This document shows, piece after piece, positions 37,069 through 45,692 of a stretch of 64,000 nt of DNA. The stretch is taken from positions 1 to 64,000 of the forward strand of contig JBDHYG010000009.1 of NCBI GenBank assembly GCA_039811225.1. The letters run 5' to 3'. Position 1 is the stretch's first letter; each line of letters starts with the position of its first letter. The stretch is from JAFDXJ01 sp039811225 (lineage in GTDB: Bacteria; Bacteroidota; Bacteroidia; Chitinophagales; Chitinophagaceae). The position numbers were made by a program, and so were the translations under genes. Below the pieces are notes generated by a model. The model did no database searches, was not told the origin of the DNA, and saw only the letters and a program-made list of their open reading frames with translations.

Positions 37069-38730
37069 TTACACATTGGCATTATAAAGCAATTCATAAT
37101 ATTCTGCTGCCATGCGATTGCTGTCAAACTGGAAGCGCACATCCCGCATACCATTTTTTGTTATTTGCCGCCAGGTATCTCTTTGCTCGTAATAAAGCGG
37201 AATGATCTTTTCCGTTAAAATAGTGTACAATTGCTCCAGGTCATATTGGTCCTGATCGTGCACCGTCATGTTTCCATAATCTGCTTGTGGTACCACAAAC
37301 CCATTATTACCATTATTTATAAATTCCGGGATCCAGCCGTCATCGGTGGAAAAATTTACAGCCCCATTCATGGCAGCCGTCATACCGCTGGTACCGGAAG
37401 CTTCACGTGGTACCCGTGGATTATTCAGCCACACATCAGCTGCCTGTTTCAGGCGCTTGCTTAATGCTAATTCATAACCCACCATCACAGCCATATTTTT
37501 GTATTTCTTACTCAGGTGTACCAGGCTATCAAATTGCGTGATGGCTGGATAATCTGCCGGATACGGTTTGCCTGCCCAAATGATTTGTACCGGGTATTTT
37601 GCATTTGTCAGGAGATGATGAAAATCACTTTCACTTTGTGTCAACAGGTCGGCACGTTTATATCCTGCCAGCCTGCGTGCCCAAACGATTGTTAGTATAT
37701 TGGGATCAAAGATTTTTCCTGTTTGATCAGCAACCAACTCAAAAGCTCTTTTCTTTAAATGTTTCTTCCGGTCTTCAAAGAGCAGGTCATTGCCTTCTTC
37801 GAGGTAATGATACAATTGTTTGTCTGACCAGTACCGGTAATTTTGTGCATTGGTAATTGAAATGATCGGGCAGATATTTTCATATTTCCCCCACATGTCA
37901 CGGGATACATGGCCATGCAATTTTGAAACACCATTGGCCAGTTTCGCAAATCGCAATGCGGCAAGCGAATGATTGAACAGGTCATCATAATTTCCGGTCA
38001 GGTCTTTTACTTCCTCGATAGAAAGCCCACAGAAATAGCTCATTTTATGGCATAAGAAAATATCATGTTTTTCATTACCGGCTTCTTCAGGAGTATGCGT
38101 GGTAAAGACCAGCTTTTCCCGTACTTGCTGTATGTCTTTGTATTTGTTATATAAATAAAAAGCAGCCGAAATGCCATGCGCTTCATTGAGATGATATAGG
38201 TCGGGATGGAAGCCCAGCTCGTCAATCAATTTGGCTCCACCGGCACCCAGCAGGATAAACTGGGCCACTTTACTCGCTACATTGGCATCATATAAATGAT
38301 GCGTGATAGTTTGTGAAACATAATCATTCTCCGGTAAATCAGTGGACAATAAAAAAATGGGTGCTGATTTAAATGTTTCGGGGGGTAGGTAAAAAGCTTT
38401 TACCCATACCGGATGATCATGAATGGTTAATTGAAATTTGATGCCGGTATCTTCTAAAAAGCTGTAATTTTTTTCCATCCATGTCACCCGCATCGTTTGG
38501 TCCTGGTTGCGGGTTTGATCATAATATCCATATTTCCATAAAATACCGATACCTATTAAATTTTGGCGAAGCTCATAAGCACTCCGCATGTGCGAACCAG
38601 ACAAAAAACCCAGGCCGCCACTATATATTTTCAGGGGTTGATGCACCGCAAACTCCATGGAGAAATAAGCTACCTTCTTTTGGTACCGCTCATCAATAGG
38701 ATACGGTACCTCAAACTGTCTAAAATTCAT
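37069..38730 (-). CDS. Divergent alpha-glucan phosphorylase-like protein (GT35), PLP lysine missing
   Basis: A 553-residue cytoplasmic protein related to the short alpha-glucan phosphorylase family. Related features are VAYFSMEFAVHQPL and IYSGGLGFLSGSH near the N-terminus, YHLNEAHG around residue 195, FTTHTPEEAGNEKHD around 230, and EASGTSGMTAAMNGAV at 443-458. In true phosphorylases the last motif contains the Lys that holds pyridoxal phosphate (SGTGNMK or SGTSGxK). Here that position is Thr451, codon ACG. The protein is also shorter than E. coli GlgP (about 800 residues). It may be a non-PLP glycosyltransferase, an inactive relative, or an enzyme using another Lys. Its role with glycogen or maltodextrin is inferred from family only. 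Confidence 0.75.
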   Translation of the reverse strand: MNFRQFEVPYPIDERYQKKVAYFSMEFAVHQPLKIYSGGLGFLSGSHMRSAYELRQNLIGIGILWKYGYYDQTRNQDQTMRVTWMEKNYSFLEDTGIKFQLTIHDHPVWVKAFYLPPETFKSAPIFLLSTDLPENDYVSQTITHHLYDANVASKVAQFILLGAGGAKLIDELGFHPDLYHLNEAHGISAAFYLYNKYKDIQQVREKLVFTTHTPEEAGNEKHDIFLCHKMSYFCGLSIEEVKDLTGNYDDLFNHSLAALRFAKLANGVSKLHGHVSRDMWGKYENICPIISITNAQNYRYWSDKQLYHYLEEGNDLLFEDRKKHLKKRAFELVADQTGKIFDPNILTIVWARRLAGYKRADLLTQSESDFHHLLTNAKYPVQIIWAGKPYPADYPAITQFDSLVHLSKKYKNMAVMVGYELALSKRLKQAADVWLNNPRVPREASGTSGMTAAMNGAVNFSTDDGWIPEFINNGNNGFVVPQADYGNMTVHDQDQYDLEQLYTILTEKIIPLYYEQRDTWRQITKNGMRDVRFQFDSNRMAAEYYELLYNANV

Positions 38731-38873
38731 TGATGTGATTATTTTTAAATGCGGCGCAATTTAATGGATAAATGGAATAAAGGAAAATCAAGCTGCTTTA
38801 TTTGTGATAAGGTGTATAAATTGTATAAAAATTGCAGTGTTTTTGTAACGCAGAAGAAGCGAAAATTGTTGTG

Positions 38874-39806
38874 CTAAGATTTTTTTCTGGTATACGTATC
38901 ATCAAAAAAACATTTGATGCCGCGATGGTTCCCGCAATTCCCTCTTTCTTTCACTACTACTTCCCGGCCTTCAAAACGAAAATCAATAACACAGGCATCA
39001 TTATTTTCCTGGTACACGGCATGCTGCTCCCCAATAATCTTCATAATACCTTTTAATTCACCGGTACAATCCCCGTTATTTTTTTCGAAATGAATAAAAA
39101 ACTGATACGTGTTCGCATCTTTGCCATCCCTTACTGAAATAAAATTCCTGCTGTTTTCGACGTAGTTGCCGCTGTATTTATTTTTTTGAGGGAGTGTATC
39201 AATGGGATCAATCACTGCCTGGCTTTCGGGGGTTTCATTGCTGTCTTTCATGACCAGGATAAAAGCCTTTGAAGCGGCAGAATAGGCATAACTGTTCCGG
39301 CTATAGAGATTACTGTTATTTTTCCCGGTTTTTTCCCGGCTGATGATAAATGCCGGCTCGGTAGTGATATAAACATTATGCGCATACCCATCGGTGTTTT
39401 TTTTCTGCAGGAGTTCTTTGTACGTAGCAAATTTATTTTCTATTGTAAAAACCAGGACAACTAAAAAGCTGTTCTTTTCTTTATGCATTTGTAAAAGATA
39501 ATATGAAAGGGTTGAGGTAACTTTTTTCCCAATAGCATGAAAAGAAACTTTTTGTTCTTTCGTTTTTTTGATCTGCTGCAAAACCGAATCCGGTAAAATA
39601 CCGGTCATCGCTGTATAACTGATCGTGGAGGTATCACCTAATTTTTCCAAACTGGTATCATAAATACGTAAAGGCAATTGCAGCTCCTGGAAAGCCTGTT
39701 CAAAAGTTTCGATAGTAACTTTCGCCTCGCCGGAAAGATCAGGTGCATGTTCTTTGCAGGCAAATACCAGGAAAAAGGAAATGACTAAGACGAGGTATCT
39801 TCGCAT
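38874..39806 (-). CDS. Lipoprotein of unknown function
   Basis: A 310-residue protein starting MRRYLVLVISFFLVFACKE, a lipoprotein signal with the modified Cys near residue 17. The frame is open further upstream, but the lipobox fixes the start at 39806. The middle has no recognisable domain. The C-terminal 100 residues (SGNYVENSRNFISV, DYRF-like strand and GNCGNHRGIKCFFDD) carry a Cys pair and look like a small beta domain. The nearest gene, divergent, encodes a nuclease-like protein. No function can be given. Confidence 0.65.
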   Translation of the reverse strand: MRRYLVLVISFFLVFACKEHAPDLSGEAKVTIETFEQAFQELQLPLRIYDTSLEKLGDTSTISYTAMTGILPDSVLQQIKKTKEQKVSFHAIGKKVTSTLSYYLLQMHKEKNSFLVVLVFTIENKFATYKELLQKKNTDGYAHNVYITTEPAFIISREKTGKNNSNLYSRNSYAYSAASKAFILVMKDSNETPESQAVIDPIDTLPQKNKYSGNYVENSRNFISVRDGKDANTYQFFIHFEKNNGDCTGELKGIMKIIGEQHAVYQENNDACVIDFRFEGREVVVKERGNCGNHRGIKCFFDDTYTRKKS

Positions 39807-39865
39807 GGAATAAAATTTATATTGAAGGTCCCGGGTAAACCATTGAGCCATTAAAAGTAGGAATT

Positions 39866-40774
39866 TTGCACAAACATAATTCGCTTTTCATTTTTTATAA
39901 AAAACAAATAAGGAAATCACTGCCATTAAGGTTAGTGGTTTTGCTTTGCCTGCTGTGTTATTCGGTTCATTCCAGGCCATTGGATGCTATTTATAAAACA
40001 GGAGATAATATCGCCAGGCCCGATGCCCTGCTTATTTGTTCCTGGAACCTGCGGGATTTTGGCTCATCGAAATCCGTTGCTACGCTGCAATATATTGCTC
40101 ATACGATTGCAACCGCAGATATCGTAGCCATACAAGAAGTAGTCGCCCGAAATGGCGGCAAGTCAACTGTAGCAAACCTCGTTGCTATTTTAAACAAAGA
40201 AAAAAACGTGTGGGCATATTCAGTAAGTGCCATTACAACCAGCAGCTCCTATAAAGCAGAACGCTATGCATATATCTGGAAGAAAACGAAAGTACAGCTT
40301 TCAGGGAGTGCCTGGTTGGAACAAAAATATCAACTGGAAATTGACCGGGAACCTTATTTGGCAACATTTGAATCGGGGGGGCAACATTTTACATTGGTAA
40401 ATTATCATGCTATAACCAAAGCAAAGCAACCGGAACGGGAAATTAAATTTTTGAAATATCTTGTCCCGGAATATACCCGTTACCCGTTGATCTTCTTAGG
40501 TGATTTTAATTGCCCGCAGACACATACGGTTTTTAATCCATTAAAATCCCTGGGCTACAAGGCAGCATTTTCCAACCAGCGGACTACCTTGCAAAAACAG
40601 TGCAGCGAGCCGGATTGCCTGGCATCGGCGTATGATAATTTTTTTTATAGGCCCGCTCAAATCCGGATGGATACCGCCTGGGCATTTTATTTTCACAAGA
40701 TGTTTCCCAGCCTGGAAGCCGCCTGGAAAATTTCGGACCATGTGCCCATTTTTTTTCGGTTTTCTTTAAATTGA
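39866..40774 (+). CDS. Secreted endonuclease/exonuclease/phosphatase family protein
   Basis: A 302-residue protein of the DNase I-like EEP superfamily. An N-terminal basic stretch and hydrophobic core (RLVVLLCLLCYSVHS) predict export. EEP motifs are present: CSWNLRDFG (Asn ligand), DIVAIQEVV (metal Glu), LGDFNCP (Asp/Asn pair) and ISDHVPIFF (catalytic Asp-His). It probably cleaves phosphodiesters in extracellular DNA or RNA, though phosphatases of the fold exist. Translation seems to start at TTG (39866), preceded by an AGTAGGAA sequence; no ATG lies between it and the signal core. Confidence 0.85.
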   Translation: MHKHNSLFIFYKKQIRKSLPLRLVVLLCLLCYSVHSRPLDAIYKTGDNIARPDALLICSWNLRDFGSSKSVATLQYIAHTIATADIVAIQEVVARNGGKSTVANLVAILNKEKNVWAYSVSAITTSSSYKAERYAYIWKKTKVQLSGSAWLEQKYQLEIDREPYLATFESGGQHFTLVNYHAITKAKQPEREIKFLKYLVPEYTRYPLIFLGDFNCPQTHTVFNPLKSLGYKAAFSNQRTTLQKQCSEPDCLASAYDNFFYRPAQIRMDTAWAFYFHKMFPSLEAAWKISDHVPIFFRFSLN

Positions 40775-40800
40775 TTTATAGCCTGTTTTGTTTTAGTTTG
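40771..40800 (+). promoter_or_regulatory. Possible promoter of the histidine kinase-response regulator pair
   Basis: TTG at 40771-40773 and TTAGTTTG at 40793-40800 (one mismatch to TAnnTTTG) are 19 bases apart, a normal spacing. The kinase ATG is at 40836. Confidence 0.35.
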
Positions 40801-40835
40801 CAACCGTTTTTTTTTCATTTATCCGGAAATCGAAA

Positions 40836-42095
40836 ATGACAAGCCGGCAACCACTCATGGACAAAAAATTATTAAAAGAGCAGGAAAAGTTTGAAGCCGT
40901 TTTTCAAAATGCTTCCTTAGGGATATTGATGATCAATAAAAAAGGCATCATTGAGTTGGCCAATCATTTTTTGTTGAAAATGTTTGGTTATGCGGCCGAT
41001 GATATTTTTGGAAAACAAATGGAGATTTTATTACCGGCCCGTTTTCACCATACACATGTGAAGGAGCGTGGGCATTTCAATGCACATCCGGCTACCCGGC
41101 CCATGGGCATGGGGCGGGATTTATTTGGTGTGAAAAAGGACGGCACGGAAATACCGTTGGAAATCAGCCTGAGCAGTTATTCCGAAGGAGATGAGCTTTT
41201 TTCCATTGCTTTTATCAGTGATATATCTAAAAGAAAAGAAACCGAAGAACGCTTAAGGTTACAACGCCAGGAACTGGCAGCCCTGAACCAGAAAATGGAA
41301 ATGCATAATGAAGAACTGGAACGGAAGGTAAATGAACGAACCCTTAAATTACAAGAGGCATTACATAAACTCGAAGTGTCTAAAGATGAACTCTTTCATG
41401 CATTGAATAAAGAAAAAGACCTGGGAGAAATGAAAAGTGCTTTTGTGTCTATGGCATCCCATGAATTCCGGACACCCCTGAGTACTATTTTATCTTCGGC
41501 TTCCTTATTATCTAAGTATAAATTAACAGAAGAACAGGCATTCCGGGATAAACATGTTCAGCGTATCAAATCTGCGGTTACCAATTTGAATAATATACTC
41601 AATGAGTTTTTATCATTAAGCAAAATTGAGGATGGTAAACTGACAGCCCATTTTTCCCCATTCAATGTAAAGGAATTGATAGAGCAACAGGTAAATGAAC
41701 TGGCTGATATCCTGAAACAGGATCAGCGTATAACGTATGCGCATACCGGCTCTGAAATAGTCAACCTGGATGAAGTGTTGTTTAAAAATATTCTCATTAA
41801 CCTTATTTCCAATGCTGCTAAATTTTCACCTGAAGGGAAAAAAATTTACATTCACACATTGGTGACGGAAGACCGGGTGTTATTCACCATTAAAGATGAA
41901 GGAATGGGTATTTCCCAAAAAGATCAGGAACATTTATTTGAAATATTTTTCCGGGCAAGGAACGTGGCCAATATCCCAGGTACCGGGCTGGGTTTACATA
42001 TCGTATCGAAATACGTGGAGATGATGCATGGGCATATACAATTGCAAAGTTCGCTGGATACCGGCACGGAGATCAATATAACATTCAAGATATGA
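40836..42095 (+). CDS. PAS-domain sensor histidine kinase, soluble
   Basis: A 419-residue cytoplasmic two-component sensor with no membrane helix. A PAS domain covers about 17-135, a coiled coil 140-195, a HisKA dimerisation domain has the phospho-acceptor His209 in MASHEFRTPLS, and the HATPase domain shows the N box (LISNAAKFSPEGK), G1 (DEGMGIS) and G2 (GTGLGLHIV). The PAS segment ARFHHTHVKE ... PMGMGRDLFG aligns with the heme-binding part of FixL: His72 fits the proximal His and Arg94 the distal Arg. The same PAS subtype without heme is common, so oxygen sensing is only a candidate. Its last four bases overlap the response regulator start. Confidence 0.9.
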   Translation: MTSRQPLMDKKLLKEQEKFEAVFQNASLGILMINKKGIIELANHFLLKMFGYAADDIFGKQMEILLPARFHHTHVKERGHFNAHPATRPMGMGRDLFGVKKDGTEIPLEISLSSYSEGDELFSIAFISDISKRKETEERLRLQRQELAALNQKMEMHNEELERKVNERTLKLQEALHKLEVSKDELFHALNKEKDLGEMKSAFVSMASHEFRTPLSTILSSASLLSKYKLTEEQAFRDKHVQRIKSAVTNLNNILNEFLSLSKIEDGKLTAHFSPFNVKELIEQQVNELADILKQDQRITYAHTGSEIVNLDEVLFKNILINLISNAAKFSPEGKKIYIHTLVTEDRVLFTIKDEGMGISQKDQEHLFEIFFRARNVANIPGTGLGLHIVSKYVEMMHGHIQLQSSLDTGTEINITFKI

Positions 42096-43147
42096 CTAAA
42101 ATATTATTGGTAGAAGATAATACGGAAATACGGGAAAATGCAGTGGAGCTTTTAGCTTTAGCGGGCTATGAAGTTTTTTCGGCAGAAAACGGCCGGGAAG
42201 GATATGAACAAGCCCTACGGCATAATCCGCACCTGATCATTTGCGATATTATGATGCCGGTATTGGATGGTTATGGTCTATTGCACTTACTCAATAAAAA
42301 TGAAAGCCTGAAAGATATACCCTTCATTTTCCTGACAGCAAAAACGGAACGAAGCGATTTTCGTAAAGGCATGGAAATGGGTGCCGATGATTATATTACG
42401 AAGCCATTTACCGATATAGAACTCATGAATGCCATTGAAAGCCGGTTACGAAAAAAAGCGAGAGTGGAGGAAAGGCTGGAAGCAACGCAGCAGCTAAATA
42501 CTTTCTTTGACAGTGTACGCAGTGAGGAAGCTTTAAAAGAACTAGCCGAGACCAATGTAATACATACGTATAAAAAGAAGCAGCGAATTTATGCGGAGAG
42601 CCAGCATCCACATTGCCTGTATTATATAATCTCCGGGAAAATCCGCACGTATAAGATCAATGATTTCGGCAAAGAATTGACAGTTGGGCTGTATGGATCG
42701 GGTGAGTTTTTTGGGTACCACGCTTTATTTGAAAATAAACCGTATCAGGAATCGGCAGAAACGTTGGAAGATACAGAACTTACTTTTATTGGGCGTGCAG
42801 AATTTGAACTCCTGGTAAATAAAAATAAAGATGTAGCTCAAAAATTTATCCGTTTACTGGCACATAATGTACATGAAAAAGAAGAACAGTTAATTGGCCT
42901 GGCATATAATTCCCTGCGTAAACGGGTAGCCGATGCAATCCTGGCCTTACAGGAAAAATTTAAACAGGAAGGTACAGTGGATTTTTCGATGCATATATCC
43001 CGGGAAGACCTGGCACATATTGCGGGTACCACTACAGAATCCCTGATCCGCACCCTGAGTGACTTTAAAAATGAACACCTCATCGAGGCCGGCCCGGGTA
43101 CTATTAAGATTCTTGATTTGCAAAAGTTACGGCAAATGGTAAATTGA
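42092..43147 (+). CDS. Response regulator with REC and CRP/FNR-type output domain
   Basis: A 351-residue transcription factor that joins a receiver domain to a cyclic-nucleotide-fold and a CRP-type helix-turn-helix. REC: EDN acidic pocket at residues 8-10, phosphorylated Asp52 in CDIMMP, and Lys in TKPF. A cNMP-like barrel spans about 140-250 and the DNA-binding helix pair is at about 295-335 (ISREDLAHIAGTTTESLIRTL). The recognition helix keeps the Glu-x3-Arg pattern that contacts TGA in CRP/FNR sites. It has no FNR iron-sulfur cysteines, so control is probably by phosphorylation from the overlapping kinase. The nos genes begin 1.9 kb downstream, which makes them likely targets. Confidence 0.9.
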   Translation: MTKILLVEDNTEIRENAVELLALAGYEVFSAENGREGYEQALRHNPHLIICDIMMPVLDGYGLLHLLNKNESLKDIPFIFLTAKTERSDFRKGMEMGADDYITKPFTDIELMNAIESRLRKKARVEERLEATQQLNTFFDSVRSEEALKELAETNVIHTYKKKQRIYAESQHPHCLYYIISGKIRTYKINDFGKELTVGLYGSGEFFGYHALFENKPYQESAETLEDTELTFIGRAEFELLVNKNKDVAQKFIRLLAHNVHEKEEQLIGLAYNSLRKRVADAILALQEKFKQEGTVDFSMHISREDLAHIAGTTTESLIRTLSDFKNEHLIEAGPGTIKILDLQKLRQMVN

Positions 43148-43516
43148 TCAGAACAGGGGCAACATACGGGAATTGAATTCGGTAGCTGTTACAAAAAACT
43201 GTTTTTCAAATTCGTGGATATTTTTCCGCAGCCTGTTTTGCTCCTGGATGATATCTGCTTTTTGTTTGGTCACCTGGTTATTTAGTGTGGCAGAGAAGGA
43301 GCGTAATGATGTAGAGAAACGATCGAGCAACTCATCATTTTTCAAAAATTCATTTTGAAAAACTTCCGCTGATTTCAATAATGCTTCATTATCAGTTTCA
43401 TCAACCATTTCGCTCAGGCGGTATTTAAGCATGGTATTTTCCTGTTTGAAAAATTCAAGACTTCTTTGCCAGGCATGAACTTCCTGTTCGAGATGGTGTA
43501 AAATTGCCGGTTTCAT
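43148..43516 (-). CDS. Coiled-coil protein of unknown function
   Basis: A 122-residue, highly charged all-helical protein. Heptad-like patterns run through HLEQEVHAWQRSLEFFKQEN and again through the last 50 residues. No signal peptide or metal motif. Its stop codon touches the stop of the response regulator gene. The position between the regulator and the nos genes may be chance. I do not recognise a family. Confidence 0.6.
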   Translation of the reverse strand: MKPAILHHLEQEVHAWQRSLEFFKQENTMLKYRLSEMVDETDNEALLKSAEVFQNEFLKNDELLDRFSTSLRSFSATLNNQVTKQKADIIQEQNRLRKNIHEFEKQFFVTATEFNSRMLPLF

Positions 43517-43629
43517 ATATGATTGTCTGGCCAGATTTTAAGTTATACTAAAACTATAGCCGAGGTTGCTTCAAAATTGATTTTTGCAACAAAAAAAAAC
43601 AATGAGGCAAAACAGGGTGATTTATGATT

Positions 43630-44892
43630 TTAATCAGATGGATCAGCCAGGGCTGCAGGAGGATGATGGGTATGAGGAATATTCATTTTTGCCGCTACCC
43701 GCATGATACCCAGCGCCATCAGGATAGCACAATAAAACAGTAGGATATTGGCGTAAGGTAATGGCTCCATTTGAAATACTTCCAGGCCCTGCATCATTAA
43801 GATCAATTCCTGTGCTATTACACCAATGATGAATAAAATAATGCCAAGCAGGGAAATATGACGCTCCCGGGTATTTAAATATTCATTGATGTAACCAATG
43901 ATGAAAAACGAAATGATACACAAGAAGGATAAATGCAGGTAACCGATTACAATAGGCCGGAAGGCAAAGGCATAATGGCTCAGAAAGGGAACCACTGAAA
44001 GCATTTGCAGAATCACTTTGATAATAAATGAAATGGTTGCCAGTACCCATAAAGACCGGGTCGTTTTGGTAAAGGAATGAGGAATATATTTATGTACGGC
44101 GGGCAGTAATTTAATGAAGTAAAACAGTACGAGTAATTGCAACAGGCCTGATATATCGGCAATATAGCGCAGGTAAAGCGGGAGACGTAACCAAAGCAAT
44201 GACATTAAATAAGAAGGCGCTACGGTTATTGCCATAATAAGAAATAATTTTTTATTGATAGCCACGGCCTGTGGCATACCGGTCCGATACAAATGGAAAA
44301 AAAGCAAGCCAAAACAGACAAAAAGAAACCAGCCATTATATTGAAAATGCAGGAAGAAATAAATGGCGGCAAAATAATATTCCTGGATAGCATTATGGGT
44401 AGCCATCAGGTATGCCAGGGTAAAGGCTCCTAAAGACGATACGCCCCAAAGGGCAAGGGCCATTTTGAACCAGGTAACGGCATACGATTTATCAGTTACG
44501 TTTCGCAGGTCACGCCAGAAAAAATAAATAAACACATAGGAAACAAAAATGCTCAGGGTGGAAAAAACGATGGCGATAGCAGCATACCCCCACAGGACAA
44601 AAGAAATAAACATGCCATAAGCAACCAGGCAATTAATAAGAAGAAGCCGGTTATATTTTTTGTAATTGGTATAAATGACATTTCGCTCCAGGTAATTGAC
44701 CAAAAGCGCCATTAAAGCTGTAGAGACCCAGCCAACAAAAGCAAAATGGGAATGGGCATGCAATAGATATTTTTGATTAACTATTGGTAGGGCAAAATTA
44801 ATCTTGTACCGCAACGTGACACCGGCTAAAGCCACGATGCAAAAGTTGATCAGTGCCACTTGCAGCCATTTTCTGGTTTTAAATTCGTCCAT
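43630..44892 (-). CDS. Heme-copper oxidase subunit I-like membrane protein lacking the CuB histidine pair
   Basis: A 420-residue protein with about twelve membrane helices. Helix 2 contains LLHAHSHFAFVGW, which lines up with the low-spin heme ligand helix of cbb3 oxidases (LHTNAVIFAFGG). The sixth helix has FLHFQYNGWFLF, like GHNAVGFFL of cbb3, and helix 10 has GYLHLSF. The helix corresponding to the adjacent His-His of CuB shows no histidine pair (LMSLLWLRLPLYLRYI). It may bind heme without being an oxidase. It is divergent from the cytochrome c-nosZ unit, so shared control with N2O respiration is plausible. The exact role is unknown. Confidence 0.7.
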   Translation of the reverse strand: MDEFKTRKWLQVALINFCIVALAGVTLRYKINFALPIVNQKYLLHAHSHFAFVGWVSTALMALLVNYLERNVIYTNYKKYNRLLLINCLVAYGMFISFVLWGYAAIAIVFSTLSIFVSYVFIYFFWRDLRNVTDKSYAVTWFKMALALWGVSSLGAFTLAYLMATHNAIQEYYFAAIYFFLHFQYNGWFLFVCFGLLFFHLYRTGMPQAVAINKKLFLIMAITVAPSYLMSLLWLRLPLYLRYIADISGLLQLLVLFYFIKLLPAVHKYIPHSFTKTTRSLWVLATISFIIKVILQMLSVVPFLSHYAFAFRPIVIGYLHLSFLCIISFFIIGYINEYLNTRERHISLLGIILFIIGVIAQELILMMQGLEVFQMEPLPYANILLFYCAILMALGIMRVAAKMNIPHTHHPPAALADPSD

Positions 44893-44991
44893 AGCTTATA
44901 TAAAATTAATAAAATCAGGAAACAGGCCACAAAAGAATAATTTTTGGGAAAAAAGCAATATGACTGGAATCAGCAAAAAAATCTTAAGTTT

Positions 44992-45005
44992 ATGATATGC
45001 ATCAT
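44992..45005. promoter_or_regulatory. FNR/CRP-type palindrome upstream of the cytochrome c-nosZ unit
   Basis: ATGAT-ATGC-ATCAT: two TGAT/ATCA half-sites with a four-base spacer, the geometry of FNR boxes (TTGAT-N4-ATCAA). Its centre is about 41 bases upstream of the start site expected from the TACTCTTG element at 45028-45035, the class II activator position. The REC-CRP regulator upstream is the best candidate ligand; a separate FNR-like factor is also possible. Confidence 0.6.
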
Positions 45006-45027
45006 GAAAAAAAAAGCCGATCTTAGC

Positions 45028-45035
45028 TACTCTTG
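45028..45035 (+). promoter_or_regulatory. Probable -7 element TACTCTTG of the cytochrome c-nosZ unit
   Basis: One mismatch to TAnnTTTG, 28 bases before the cytochrome c ATG at 45063. No good -33 TTTG is seen, which suits an activator-dependent promoter. Confidence 0.45.
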
Positions 45036-45062
45036 CATTGTTTAACACATTAAAATTTTTGT

Positions 45063-45545
45063 ATGAAAAAACTCACGATCTTATTTGCACTTGCTGCATT
45101 CTTTGTCGCATGCGGGAACCAAGACAACCCCCCGGCAGTGGATACACCAGCCGCCGATGAACCTGCTGCAAGCACTACAGACAATGGAAACCCATCCTAT
45201 GATCCCAACAGGGGAGAAGGAAAGTTCTCTGATGTAACCTTGCCGGATCACCTGGATGCTGCTTTGGCAGATAAAGGGCAGAAGATTGCTGAATTAAAAT
45301 GTGAATCCTGTCATAAGATGACAGATGAGAAATTGGTTGGCCCAGGTTGGAAAGGCGTAACTACCCGTCATCAACCTGCCTGGATCCTCAATTTTATAAC
45401 AAATACAGATGCCATGCTGGATAAAGACCCGAAAGCACAAGCCATGCTGGAAATTTGTATGGTGCGTATGCCGAATCAAAACCTGAGTGATGATGATGCC
45501 CGGGCTTTACTGGAGTTTATGCGGAAAAATGATGGCGTAAAATAA
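45063..45545 (+). CDS. Lipoprotein cytochrome c
   Basis: A 160-residue mono-heme c-type cytochrome. A lipoprotein signal (LFALAAFFVACG) anchors it to a membrane facing the periplasm, followed by an Ala/Pro/Asp-rich linker. The heme site is Cys80-x2-Cys83-His84 (CESCH), and the axial Met probably lies in VRMPNQN near the C-terminus. It is located 147 bases in front of nosZ on the same strand, so its likely job is to pass electrons to the CuA site of nitrous oxide reductase. Confidence 0.9.
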   Translation: MKKLTILFALAAFFVACGNQDNPPAVDTPAADEPAASTTDNGNPSYDPNRGEGKFSDVTLPDHLDAALADKGQKIAELKCESCHKMTDEKLVGPGWKGVTTRHQPAWILNFITNTDAMLDKDPKAQAMLEICMVRMPNQNLSDDDARALLEFMRKNDGVK

Positions 45546-45555
45546 CATGAGTTTA

Positions 45556-45635
45556 TAAAAGTAGAATAGGTACCTGGTTGTTACATTTAGATTACTAAAA
45601 CAAGCAGGTATGAGAGAGTCTTGTCTCTACTTTTA
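45556..45635 (+). other. Inverted-repeat leader between cytochrome c gene and nosZ
   Basis: TAAAAGTAGA (45556-45565) and TCTACTTTTA (45626-45635) are perfect 10-base complements enclosing a 60-base loop. Inside lies a smaller AGAGA...TCTCT pairing just before the second arm. The pair could fold the 5' part of the nosZ message or the intercistronic RNA. It has no trailing T run, so it is not a simple terminator. Confidence 0.45.
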
Positions 45636-45692
45636 CTAGCAAAGGATCTATCAACTATTCATATTTCAAAATTTTAAACAAAAAAAAATACA

